NCBI RefSeq assembly: GCF_020080835.1
Contig: NC_058160.1
Span: forward strand, 2,790,001 to 2,854,000
Source: Cotesia glomerata
Lineage: Eukaryota; Arthropoda; Insecta; Hymenoptera; Braconidae
DNA length: 64,000 nt
Reading direction: 5' to 3'
Both the position numbers and the translations under genes were made by a program. How positions within the stretch are numbered: position 1 is the stretch's first letter; each line of letters opens with the position of its first letter. Shown one piece after another: positions 12,260 to 23,754 of the stretch. A model generated the notes under the pieces. That model did no database searches and was not told where the DNA came from. It was given only the letters and a program-made list of their open reading frames with translations.

Positions 12260-13550
12260 TTGAAAAATAAACCACTGATGATTATGTTATAATTACAAAT
12301 TACTTTAATCAAACACTCAATATTGAATTGATAAAACATGATAAAATGTAGACGTGATTTATAAAAATGATTATCTTCTTATTTACTTTTCTACTTGATA
12401 ATAGTAGATGCTTAAATATTTCCAATTAAATAGAAAAAAAAAAAAAAACTCGATAATAACGCAAAAATAATCTTGGTATTAATGTAACAGAATACTCGCT
12501 ACTATACTCAGCAAATCTGATGAAATTAAGGTGAAGATATTCCTAATTTTTTACTATCATCCATTCCACAAAAAGTAATAATAATAATAAGCGCAGGGCA
12601 TGTGAAAAGGGTGAAAGAGTGCGAGAGGACTCGAACAAGGGCCAGGGGGCTGCTATGCAAATTGGAAAGATAATAATCGATTGTCGGAGGTTGGAGGCCG
12701 AGTTGATGGACTGGTGGATGAGAAGAGCGTCCACCTGGACAACACCGATCTCTCAGGCATATTTAAAAAAAAAACCATCTCCGAGCCACCCTCTTTCTCT
12801 TCCACTTCCAGCCCTTCACCCTTTACCTCGCAAGCTCTCGAACGGAGTTCGCCACCCGATCTCCCTCAAGGGAAATTATATCGTCTGCTCTCCACGGGTC
12901 TGCTCATTCCAGGCTCCAGAGATCCGAAGCATCCAATACCTTACCTGTCCACTCTCATTCCAAGCTTTAAATATCCATCGCTTAAATTTTTCCCCCGCGC
13001 CTGCTATTCTGTTCTGATTTATTTTATCCTATTGCGCCATCAACCCCAACAAAAATTATTAATTTCATTCTTTACTCGCTTCACTATTTAATTCACAAAA
13101 AGTATTACAAGCAATCACTCCCAATTTATAATAATAATAACAATATTATTATTTTTGCTATGGTGAAAGAAAAAAATAAAAAATATAACTACACACTTTT
13201 TATTCTTTTCTTTACAATATATTCCGTAGTGTTTACACTCGTGATAAAACGCTGGGGTGAAACAAACATGCGGGCGTCGCACACTCACGGGCAGTATTTT
13301 CTGCTGGCTCTATTGTATGGCCTAATGTAGCTGAGTAGTCGATTAATTTGAAATTATAAAAATATAATAAATTTAATTTTTGATTAAATTTATTTACTTT
13401 TTAACTAAAACTAGATATTTTTACACGTTTACTCTTTTAATACGAAAATTGAAAAATACTTGATTGAAGAAAATTACTAGATTGATTTGAGAGACAGACT
13501 TTTGAGGAGAAACATTTTTTAGATAGTTTTTAATCAAGAAAAAAAGTTAA
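12260..13550. other. unique stretch with a GC-richer patch
   Basis: The block at about 12590-13020 is clearly less AT-rich. Two overlapping plus-strand frames (12619-13017 and 12681-13091) are open at once there, which points to composition rather than coding. A perfect ATGCAAAT octamer is at 12655-12662. No gene or repeat family is supported. Confidence 0.5.
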
Positions 13551-14194
13551 AAAGTTTGGAAAATCCAAAAGTGCACACCTGATAACGCGCATTCATTTTT
13601 TAAGAAAAAAATTAATTGTGTAATTGATAAAAAAAAAAAAAATTATAATTAAGTAAATTCTTACATAGTATTTTTTATTTTTTTTTAAATATCGCAGTCT
13701 AAAAAAATCTAGCTTGATCAAGTGGTGCCATAGTTTTCAAGTGCAAATAAGAAAAGTTCGTTTGGCTTTGTACGGTTGTATCGTAGTGAATTTTAATAAA
13801 AATTCAATTAAAAAAAAAAAATACGTAAACTAGCCCACTGATATGAAATACGGACCCAGTTCATCAAATTCTTAAACTAATAAAAAAGGTCAGGTCTTGA
13901 AATATCAATTTGTTCGGGAGTAATCGTTAGTACATCCAAAATGGGGTGACATCCGGACGTCCACTTAAAATTTTTTTCAAAACGTTTTTTTTTTTTTTCA
14001 AAATAGCAACATGAAATGATTTTAGAAAGTAAAAGATGGTTTAATTTAAGTGTTTTTTCCGTGTACATCTACTTATATCATTGTATAAGTGTAATATGGT
14101 TGTGATAGAGGCATTTAAAAATCACAAAATTGCTTGACCTTGACGAGTCGAGTATTAAAGCACAACCTCACACGCTTCGTGCTATGAGGCGAGC
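13551..14194 (+). mobile_element. GCACGCCTCAT-family element, copy A
   Basis: It starts AAAGTTTGGAAAATCCAAAAG, then GCACACCTGATAACGCGC. It ends GCTATGAGGCGAGC, an inverted match to the start (consensus GCACGCCTCATARCGC). Copies B (20581-21250) and C (22853-23521, minus) align throughout. A 63-codon minus-strand frame (13877-14068) is shared with copy B. The CTCF-like site of copies B and C is damaged here (AAGTGGTGCC), and a ~30-bp block before it is missing. Superfamily not identified. Confidence 0.75.
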
Positions 14195-15440
14195 AAAAAA
14201 AAAAAATTTTCTTAGTTTAAGTGAATTTTACCTGATTCAAGGATTTTTTCGTCTTGATTCAAGGAGATGAAACTCTTCAAAATGTTGATGTTGGTTTATG
14301 AAATTCTCTATTGAATCGAATATATTCTTTTTTCTGTCAGTGCAAATAAAGAGAAAAAATTTACCATGTTACAAATTTAGCAATTCTACAAAACACTTTA
14401 CTTTTTTCAATTAAGACACTATATTTCACCCAAAAATTTTTTTCCGCAGTAAAATTAATTCAAAATTGTACCGACTTGTTTAAAAAATATAAAAAATTCT
14501 TTTATCAATAATCAGCTTCAGCGTTATTTCATAGAAATATTTTTTTGGTATTTAAAAAAAAAAAAATTTCTTTATCGAGTTATAATAATAAAATTTTTAA
14601 AGAAAAGCAAACTTATTGATTATTTTTTTTTTTTTTTATGAAAAATTTGATTCTATCTTATGAAGATTAAATACTCTAGATGGAAAATGTAGAATTTTTT
14701 AATTTAAAAAAATGAATCAAGAATTGTTAGCCAGTAAATATTACTTATTTTATCAACCACAACTCTTCGGGTCCATAAGTTGCAAATGATAGAGATTTAC
14801 AAAAAAAGCTCCGGAGTCTGCGAAATATAAAGTAAAAAAAGCAGTGTGTACTTAAGGGAAGCATCGTCTGGCCACTGCAAAAAACATGAGAGACCAAGTT
14901 GCTTACACACAGTCTCCTTACCCCTTTAAAACCTTTTTCATGGACACAAACGTGGGGAACGTGTCGAGGGCTAGAGGGTGTAGTGCACAGCACAAGTCGT
15001 GGCTGTATGCATGTATGTCATATATTATAAATGCATATGTATGCATTTAAGTACGGCCGAGGACTGTTTTGTTGCAACAAGCAGCTACCAACTTGAACAG
15101 CCACTCAGACTTACTCTCGTGTGGACAATAATGCATGAGGTCAAATTGGAAAATTATCACACCGACTTTCCCTTGTTTGCTTCCCTGAGAGTCCAGTTTA
15201 TTTTTTTAAGGATCGTATCAAATATTTTTGTTCCGCTTGTTAAGTATCCCCTCTGCTCAAAGATCTGAGACAGTAAAAAGTTGGACAACCACTTTGAAGA
15301 GTACATCAACAACTTTTTTTTTTGTTTTTTACAAACTAGCTGCACTTGACACTTTTTTTCTATTGATATATACCAAAAAAAATTTCTATTTCTAATATCT
15401 GCACAGCGATAAAAAACGTTAAAATGATTAACAAGTATAT
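14195..15440. other. gene-free stretch
   Basis: A-rich sequence after copy A, with CTTGATTCAAGGA-type words (14200-14345) that may be remnants of a CAC-TIR element. A more balanced block lies at 14740-15180, including a palindromic ATGCAT-rich piece near 15005-15045. Short frames on both strands overlap and show no family features. Confidence 0.45.
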
Positions 15441-16372
15441 GGGTGATTCTCTGTAAGGACGTCTTAAATCTGTACAAAATTGTCCGACCAAATTATTTTT
15501 AATTTTATTAGAAAAAAAATTAACAAGGGCTACAAAACTATCAGCTTAATCATAATAAATAAACAGCCGATTTAATTTTTGTTTTTTCGATATTTGTGTA
15601 TCTTTTGCCATGTAACATGACAGGAGACTGTTTGCCAGGGGACTGTTTTTTTTTATTAAATTGAGAAAAATCAAGCAAACTATTTCAATGCATTCAACTT
15701 TTCAAGTTCTCAATGAATGTTTACATTAATTAGAATAATATTAAGACTTATGGATCGAATTTTATAAATAAATTATAAATAAAAATAGTTGCCAGGGGAC
15801 TGAGTTTTGAAGTGGCCCAGACACATATTTCCAGCACAAACGGTGCTTTGACACAAAATAAAATGGCGATAAAGCGCTAACACCCCTATGGTTATTAACT
15901 AAAGGCTAGTTAGATCCTTATAAACCTTACAAAAGGTAAAATAACACGCTGGATTTTTTTTTTTGGCTTTGAACTTCTGGCAGGGGACTATTCTTAAAAT
16001 ACCTGGGACAAACTTTGGTTTAATGAATTTAATGAAACAAATTAATTTTCGGTACTTTTTATTGAAGAAGATTGTTAGTTAACTAATTAAGTTTACAAAC
16101 ATTATGGACTAAATTATATATTATGGGCGAATAACTTAAAATTTAATCTTAAAGTTTTAATTTTGGGAATGGAACAGCCCAGGGGACTGTTATTTCGGTG
16201 GTTTACGAATTTATAGCAAAAAAAACCAAAATTTATTTCATTTTAGTTTTCAATGCTCCAAATAGAAATGTTTTTTTACTTTCGTAAAAAATTTTTTTTA
16301 GTAACAAAATAACAATTTTTCTAATAAAAAAATGCCTGGGACAGCAAAAAACATCCTTACAGAGAATCACCC
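15441..16372. mobile_element. non-autonomous DNA transposon, GGGTGATTCTCTG TIR
   Basis: The ends are GGGTGATTCTCTGTAAGGA and its inverted copy; the terminal 22 bases differ at one site. ATAT lies outside both ends. The interior carries direct copies of a CAGGGGACTG-like motif at 15621-15630, 15636-15645, 15793-15802, 15981-15990 and 16180-16189, plus CCTGGGACA near 16002 and 16335. No transposase frame is present. Nearly intact TIRs suggest relatively recent activity. The motif-array plan matches the 3078-3945 element. Confidence 0.85.
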
Positions 16373-18106
16373 ATATAATTAAAAAAAAAATAAAGCTCAT
16401 TAAAAAACAAAAAGGTTAAAATTTAGAAAAAAAAATTTATTCAAGAAAAATATTTGAAATAATATCAACAGAAAAGCACTTTCAATAAAATCGCGATTAA
16501 AATTTTAGCACGACATTTTTATTTTTCCTCTTGCCAGTATACTCTTAATATATTTTTGGAATATGGAAAAAATTTGATTTTTTGAAACTTTTAAAGAGCT
16601 TTCCCTTCCCTTACCCTAAAATATTATTTTGAAGGATAAAATAATTAATATTTATTATTAAATGCAGGAGCCCGATGCAGGTGAAATTAAAGTGAGCATA
16701 TAATAGACTAGGGAGAGCAGCGAAATATCGATTTTATAAGGGTAGTAAAATTAGTGAAGGGGTGAAGCAACTTCCGATCACCGAACCATCATCCGTTTAT
16801 TTCTTACCGGCGGCGAATAATTAGGGCCGATAAGTCACGATGCAACACCACCCACCCGCCTAAATGTACATATATGTTTTAGTTTATGCTGTGTAGTTTA
16901 TACGTATACACATAAGAAACAGTCTGAGTTTATAAGGGAACGCGAGTCGAGGGTGGATAGAGGAGAGTTAGGTTCTGAGCCAACCCGAAAGTTAGCTGCT
17001 CCTGAGAAAAGGGGTTGGGATCGCGTGACCTCGACCTATCACACTCCAAGACAGACAGACTTTGTTCAGCTTATACTTCTTTTCATATCCATCCATATAT
17101 ATTTAATAGTTTGTGAGGGTAAATAACTCCGGCTAATGCACTTTAAATTTTAATAACAAATTTCATAAAGAATAAATATTATTACAGACCTACCTACGTA
17201 TCATCAAAGTCTCTAAGTAATTTTATTTTCTGATTTACTTTGAATTTATCTCTATTATCTGATTCGAAGCGCTGCCAAACTTCGCCCGAACATTTTTTGT
17301 TATTATTATTTTCAGTGCTAGCATTGTAAGATGCGTTTCGGGAGATTACTTTAGGAAAATTACTCTTTGAGCATTATTCAACGAGCTATCGTAAATTTCC
17401 AGCATTCCGTGTGAGTTAATATTATGCTTTTTTGAAATAATGCTAACTGCTCTATTCAATGGAGAAGTAAAAAGGTGAGTTTAGAAGAATTGAGTTAATT
17501 TTTTTTTTGTTCAAAGGCAATAGTTTCATTTAGAGTTTCTTATCATAATTTTCATGGTTGATTAAAGTTGTGTGTTAATTTAACAAATGTCTTTTATATA
17601 AATGAATTTTGAGGCACGACATCAAATAAGAGCATTGATTATTGAAACTTTATTTTATTTTTTAAGGGGATAATTTTTTTTTCAATAGAAAAATGTTGTA
17701 GAATACATATTTTACCGTTTAAAGCCTTTAAAAAAATTTTTATTCAATTTTCATTTGAAATTTTTAACTGATTTTTTTTTTTTTTTGAAGAAATTATTTT
17801 TTCGTAAAAGAATTCAATTAAATTCAGATAAAATAATTTTTATTGTCAAAAAAGTCACTGTCAATTGGGAATGTTAATGATTATTTAATTTAATTAGTTA
17901 ATTTGATAATAGTTTTTATGAAACTATAATAACAAAATGGTTATTTTTAATTAAACGTTATTTTCTGCTTATATTTGAGGGATAATGTGATTAAATAATG
18001 ATTAACATAATCATTAACTTATTGATTGATTATATTGATTATATTTTGTTCATTTTATCATCCAATATCCCTTAAGTAGGCTTTATAATTGACTGGTGCC
18101 GCATAT
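16373..18106. other. unique stretch with a possible exon
   Basis: AT-rich ends surround a more balanced block at about 16660-17470. Plausible splice signals inside it are listed at 17316-17474. No repeat family from elsewhere in the window occurs here. Confidence 0.5.
17316..17474 (+). other. possible non-coding exon (splice signals only)
   Basis: A pyrimidine-rich run ending TTATTTTCAG (to 17315) precedes this segment. GTGAGT donors follow at 17411 and 17475. All three frames hit stops inside the longer version, so if it is an exon it is untranslated or part of a long non-coding RNA. Such pairings also arise by chance in AT-rich DNA. Confidence 0.15.
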
Positions 18107-18110
18107 TTAA

Positions 18111-18840
18111 GGAAGTTCGAGCGTAACTAATGAGTCAAAATAGTGTTAAAATTTTTTTTTAATTTTAGTTTTCCCAATATTCGTCAAAATTCTTTATTTT
18201 AATTAAAAATAATTCAAACAATTCAATAATTGATGATTTTGACTTATTTAATAAAGTAAAGTAATATTATAAAATGACTTTGGTATTTATTACTTGCCGG
18301 AATAAATAAACAGATTTGGCAATAGCGCACTTGATTATACCCATAACTGAGACGTGGATGAGTGTGTGAATTAAACATCTCTCTCTCTCTGTAACTATAT
18401 TTGTATCCTTTTCTTTTTTCTCAGCTGTTGACGCGATGTTGTCAAATCTTTATTCGAATAAATGGCTGACAATAAACGAGTTACAAACATAAAATTTGAC
18501 TTTAAATATTTCAAAAATTATATCGGTAATGTACTATTATTAAATTGTTTTTATATTTTGCAATAATCCAAGTTTCTTGTGTATAGTTTTTTATCCGTTA
18601 AAGTTGGGAGGTTAATATTGAAAAAAATAATTAAAGTCTCGACAAAAGTTTGTCCGCCATAAGAGCCCGTGTATAAGGAAATAAAATATGTGATTTTTAA
18701 AATTTAATATCTAAGTTACTAAACGGTTAATCTTTTTTAAATTTTGGGATTAGATAAATGACGTATTTATTTATATGTATACTTAATTTCAAGGCTCAAA
18801 GTTGGAAATTATTTTTTACATTAGATTCGCTCGAACCTCC
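18111..18840 (+). mobile_element. TTAA-flanked DNA element, copy 1
   Basis: The left end GGAAGTTCGAGCGTAACTAATG and the right end TTAGATTCGCTCGAACCTCC are imperfect inverted repeats of about 22 bases. TTAA lies directly outside both ends here and at the second copy (38983-39701), while bases beyond TTAA differ. A TTAA target duplication is typical of piggyBac and Kolobok elements (family knowledge). The interior has no transposase. It includes the shared segment GTTTGTCCGCCATAAGAGCC. Confidence 0.8.
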
Positions 18841-20580
18841 TTAAACATGTATCAAAAAAAAATAAAAATAAAATCACAAAAATTAAGCAGTATTAAATAC
18901 ACAAATCAAAAATCATTAAATTGTTACATTGCGGTTCATTATATTCAATAATATTGAATGTTAGTGTAATTTATTCTGTCCTTAGAATCGACAATAAAAA
19001 AAGAAAAACAGTATAAATTTCAGTTAATTAAACAAAGTAATACGCGATTGTCTAATAGCACAGGAAATTCGTTGTTCAGTGACAAGTGTGTGCGTAAATT
19101 ATACATATACTGCGTGACAATATAATGTATACTGTCTCTTAAGCTTACGGCGGATTTAAGCCCCTTGAGGAGATGGAAACGAGCTGGTAGAACAAGTGAA
19201 GAGGATCAGAGCCAGCAGAAGAACGAGAACGAGAGAAAGAAAGGGTTAGTGTCGTTTTCGTCAGGGAATGTAGCGCTCTCATTCCTCGGGCGTTTGTTAA
19301 TTTGCCACGCGAGCACATTACGTCCGTTTAGACGCTTGAGCAAACAGAAATGAGAAAACTGAGGAGGTATACGACACCAACCTGACTTGTGCTTCTGCTC
19401 ACTCACTCATTCACTCTTCCAATGTTTCTCCCTCCCTCAACAATCCACCTCACTGTCACTCTCTCTTCTATATATATTTCACTCTCATATATTTCAGTAT
19501 ACATTCGTACATCCACAAACACAGCAGTCTTGGTTCAGCGACGGGTGTCGCGATTTTCGAGGGCGGAAGAGATTTTCTGGTACTTCGATGCCATCCTAAA
19601 AATAAAGGACGACTACTCGACGTTTAGTAAGCCTCCGGGGCTCACTATACATTATATATGTGTACACACCCCACCCCTTCGACTAAATATCAACCACCGA
19701 ATATTTCACGGATAATCACAATATTATTTTTTCAAATATTTTTTGGTCCTTCAAGTTTGACAATTTTTAAGATTAATTGCTCAAATAATTAATTAAAATT
19801 TATGAGTCCAATAAATATAAAATGAGCTCGCGATAGTACTTACGCGAAATATTTGGTGTATAGATGCAAAAGAAAAATTTAAAAAAAAATAAAGAAAGCC
19901 GAGCAGAGATTCAGATTTTTCATTAAGGAGTCGTCGACTCAGCTCGTCCCGAGTCGGGGTGTGTAGCGTGTGGGAGTGCAAGCCAATGCTCGGTGTCGGC
20001 AGGATGAGAATTCGGGGGTCGCGACAAGAAAGTGTCTAAGCCTTACAGGGCGGGAAGTAAGAGGAGAAGCGAAGAAAAAGAAAAATAAAATATAAGAACG
20101 CTCGGATGGAAAATAGTGGTGCTGGCGCGGTATAATATGGTGGATTAATACAAGCAAAATCTGCCACCTAAAAGTTATTAATGACTGGTTCTAGTCGACG
20201 CGTCAAAGATTTTATATAAAAGAGGGTTTGTCCCTTTCGACTTTGCTGCAACTTTACGACCCCCTCCACCACTCATTTTTTTACTTTTCTTGGCTTTTCA
20301 CGAAAGCGGTTCAGTCGAATGTTTAATTAATTTTTTTTGGATTATTAATTGAGGTTTATTCAGTACATTTTTTAGTTTAAATTATTATATGAAAAAAAGT
20401 CGATTTATTCAAGAGATTGTTGGTCAAAGAAAATTATCTTTAAAAAACGATCTTGATTGAAAATTTTTCTCTATAACTTAAAATGATTTAGTCTTCTTCA
20501 TTCTAGAAAAAAATAAATTGATACAATAGCAAAAATTTAAATCGAAAAATTAAACAGTTTGATCATCTTCAATCAAGTGG
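18841..20580. other. unique stretch with GC-richer patches
   Basis: Two more balanced blocks lie at about 19140-19680 and 19920-20270. Frames such as 19389-19715 (+) and 19939-20157 (-) overlap others and lack features. A TATATAAA word at 20213-20220 followed by a pyrimidine-rich stretch could pass for a core promoter, but this word is common in DNA of this composition. A CT-rich run occurs near 19418-19480. Confidence 0.45.
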
Positions 20581-21250
20581 AAAAAAGTTTGGAAAATCTT
20601 AAAGTTCACGCCTCATAACGCTCATTCATTTAAGAAAAAAATTAATTGTGTAATTGATTAAAAAAAAAAAAAATTATAATTAAGTAATTTCTTACATAGT
20701 ATTTTTTATTTTTTTTTTAAATATCGGCACTCTTTTTTCTTGTCATATGCGCACGCAGTCGAAAAAAATCTAGCTTGATCAAGTGGCGCCATAGTTTTCA
20801 CGTGACAAATAAAAAAAGTTCGTTTGGCTTTGTACGGTTGTATCGTAGTGAATTTTAATAAAAATTCAATTAAAAAAAAATACGTAAACTAGGCCACTGA
20901 TATGAAATACGGACCCAGTTCATCGAATTCTTAAACTAATAAAAAAGGTCCGGTCTTGAAATATCAATTTGTTCGGGAGTAATCGTTGGTACATCCAAAA
21001 TGGGGTGACATCCGGACGTCCACGTAAAATTTTTTTCAAAACGTTTTTTTTTTTCAAAATAGCAACATGAAATGATTTTAGAAAGTAAAAGATGGTTTAA
21101 TTTGAGTGTTTTTTCGGTGTACATCTACTTATATCATTGTATAAGTGTAATATGGTTGTGATAGAGGCATTTAAAGATCACAAAATTGCTTGACCTTGAC
21201 GAGTCGAGTATAAAGCACAACCTCACGCGCTTCGCGCTATGAGGCGTGCA
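20581..21250 (+). mobile_element. GCACGCCTCAT-family element, copy B
   Basis: It runs from AAAAAAGTTTGGAAAATC through TTCACGCCTCATAACGC to GCGCTATGAGGCGTGCA, the best-preserved right terminus. It aligns with copies A and C. A 62-codon minus-strand frame (20936-21124) is almost identical to that of copy A. AAGTGGCGCCATAG at 20781-20794 is an intact CTCF-like core. CpG sites decayed in copy A are kept here, so this copy looks younger. Confidence 0.8.
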
Positions 21251-22576
21251 ATTTTGAGCTAAAAAATTGTTTTTGGTTTAAATAAATTTTCATTTTTCAA
21301 AAATTTTTCTTAATGAAAAATGATTAAACTCATTAAAATCAGTTTTTTAGTTTGAAATTTTTTCTTTTGAATTAATTCAATAATTTTTTTAGTATAACAC
21401 TTTGATTTCATTAATTTTCGAGTGACTTTATTTAATAAATTTAAACGAAATATTTCTTATTATTTTTAATTTAAAAAACAACCTTTCATATAAAAATCAT
21501 TGACCAAATTTCGAAAATTAAATTCGACATTTTGAGCCTACAAAATTTTAAATAATAAAAATTATTTAACCGTATCATTTTCAATTAATAAAATTAAAGT
21601 TCAAAAATTTTAATTGCTTTTAAATGATTCACCTCTTCCTGTTTAAATCCCCAAGAATCCCATTAGAAGAATCGTTCCGAAAATAGAGGAAAAAATTTAT
21701 GAAAAATAAATTATTTTGAAATTAATGTTGATTAAAATGGTACAATCCGGTACGAACGTTAGTATGTTATAAATATGTGTATATTTTCGTTAGAACGATT
21801 AACGTTTCGACGGTTGCAGCACGTACATCAGTATAATAACAAAGAAAATACAAACATGGTGAATTAATGCTAGAACGAGCCGAGATATTGTGTGTATAAT
21901 CGCGCATAAATATCTGCACTCACACTTACATATCAATACACACATGAACATGTATAATTAAACATAAAAGAGACTAATCGTTGCCAAGCAATTCTAATTG
22001 TGAGCTAGTTTATATTTCATCGGGATTCATATTGAGCCACGAGGCACATGCGAGTGATAATAACAACAACAATATTAATAATAATAATAATGATGAGGTT
22101 ATAGTCATAGGTGGAAGCTAACCACGCAAATTCGTGGCAAAATTAAGGCTGAAAGATATCATTTGGTATGTACATTATTAGTGCTAGTAAAAGTGAAACC
22201 GGTAGATAAATATGTGTGTGTACATTGTACATTATATATATACTGTATGAGGTATATATATTAAGTGAGATTGTTGCAATGTAGATGGAGATGGAGATGG
22301 AGAAAAGAGAATAAACCGAGAATAGAGAATCCAGTAAAATACTGTTGAGTTGGTTCTGAGACCGAATAGAACGTTATCAAGACACGCGATGCGAAGTAAA
22401 ATAGACGCGGTTTGCACGCGCTACCCGCTAGTGACCATATCAGATACAACACTCGTGCGTATGCAGTTGAATCCCTTTGCCTAATCTCTTTCAGATTAAA
22501 TTATCCTATAAATGTTTTATTGTCCTCATTTATTTCGCTTATTTATGCTTTAATTACGCGTTAACTCTATCCTTTT
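21251..22576. other. gene-free stretch
   Basis: AT-rich to about 21640, then more balanced to about 22470 with several short overlapping frames. A GATGGA run lies at 22282-22302 and ATA/ATG-type simple sequence near 22065-22095. No gene is supported. Confidence 0.5.
22282..22302 (+). repeat. (GATGGA)n microsatellite
   Basis: About three and a half GATGGA units in a row. Confidence 0.85.
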
Positions 22577-23754
22577 CTTCGTTTTATAATTTTGTTATTA
22601 GAATTTATAATTTTTTAATAGAAGTTTGTAGGATAAAATATCCTAATATTTTTTATTTTAGTTGTAGTAGTTATTATTGAGGATGGTAACGGTTACTGTC
22701 AAGAATTATGATTTTTTATTTGAAATTTTTCTTAACTTAGATGATGACTATTATAGTTTGTGATGATAACTGTTATCATCTCTCAATTATTCGTATTATA
22801 AATATCTTTTTGGAGATTATAAAATTTATAGTAAAATTGTTAATTGTAAATTCCACGCCTCATAGCGCGAAGCGCGTGAGGTTGTGCTTTATACTCGACT
22901 CGTCAAGGTCAAGCAATTTTGTGATTTTTAAATGCCTCTATCACAACCATATTACACTTATACAATGATATAAGTAGATGTACACCGAAAAAACACTCAA
23001 ATTAAACCATCTTTTACTTTCTAAAATCATTTCATGTTGCTATTTTGAAAAAAAAAAAAAATGTTTTGAAAAAAATTTTACGTGGACGTCCGGATGTCAC
23101 TCCATTTTGGATGTACCAACGATTACTCTCGAACAAATTGATATTTAAAGACCAGACCTTTTTTATTCGTTTAAGAATTCGATGAACTGGGTCCGTATTT
23201 CATATCAGTGGCCTAGTTTACGTATTTTTTTTTTAATTGAATTTTTATTAAAATTCACTACGATACAACCGTACAAAGTCAAACGAACTTTTTTTATTTG
23301 TCACGTGAAAACTATGGCGCCACTTGATAAACTAGATTTTTTTAGACTGCGTGCGCATATGACAAGAAAAAAGGGCGCCGATATTTAAAAAAAAAAATAA
23401 AAAATACTCTGTAAAAAATTAATTATAATTTTTTTTTTTAATTAATTACACAATTAATTTTTTTCTTAAAAAATGAATGAGCGTTATGAGGCGTGCACTT
23501 TTGGATTTTCCAAACTTTTTTATATTAATATATAGATCATAACGTTTATAATATAAATAATGTTTATAGATATTTTCAAAAATAAAATTGAACTTGTTAT
23601 TAATATAAAAAATCGTAAATTAAATTATAGTTAGTTGATACTTTAGTAGATTGTTTATTTAATGACCTAAGTAATATGAATTCCTATCGAGTTAAATTGA
23701 AAAAACTCTATAATAATTAAATCATAATTTATATTATTTAATTCTATCGATGTA
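22577..23754 (+). mobile_element. diverged copy of the 25.6-kb element, split by copy C
   Basis: Segments 22577-22852 and 23522-23754 match, in inverted orientation, the outer element of 25648-26947. Examples are TTTTTAATAGAAGTTT, GAGGATGGTAACGGTTACTG, CTTTTTGGAGATTATAAA, and after the interruption GAGTTAAATTGAAAAAACTC. The GCACGCCTCAT element copy C sits between them. The left end is truncated (no CGCAGAGAG terminus), and the right end is decayed. It is clearly older than its insertion. Confidence 0.65.
22853..23521 (-). mobile_element. GCACGCCTCAT-family element, copy C
   Basis: It begins CCACGCCTCATAGCGCGAAG and ends GAGCGTTATGAGGCGTGCAC, TTTTGGATTTTCCAAACTTTT, the inverted orientation of copies A and B. 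The equivalent of the 63-codon frame is shifted by a 14-base A run near 23049-23062. The CTCF-like site is intact (CTATGGCGCCACTT, 23312-23325). It is inserted inside an older element (22577-23754). Confidence 0.8.

Noticed and set aside
12655..12662. Perfect ATGCAAAT octamer
   Set aside because: A single 8-mer is expected by chance in 64 kb of AT-rich DNA.
12619..13091. Two overlapping plus-strand frames of about 135 codons each
   Set aside because: Both frames are open at once in the same GC-richer patch, with no motif. Composition explains them better than coding.
20213..20220. TATATAAA as a core promoter
   Set aside because: TATA-like words are everywhere at this base composition, and no transcript start or gene follows.
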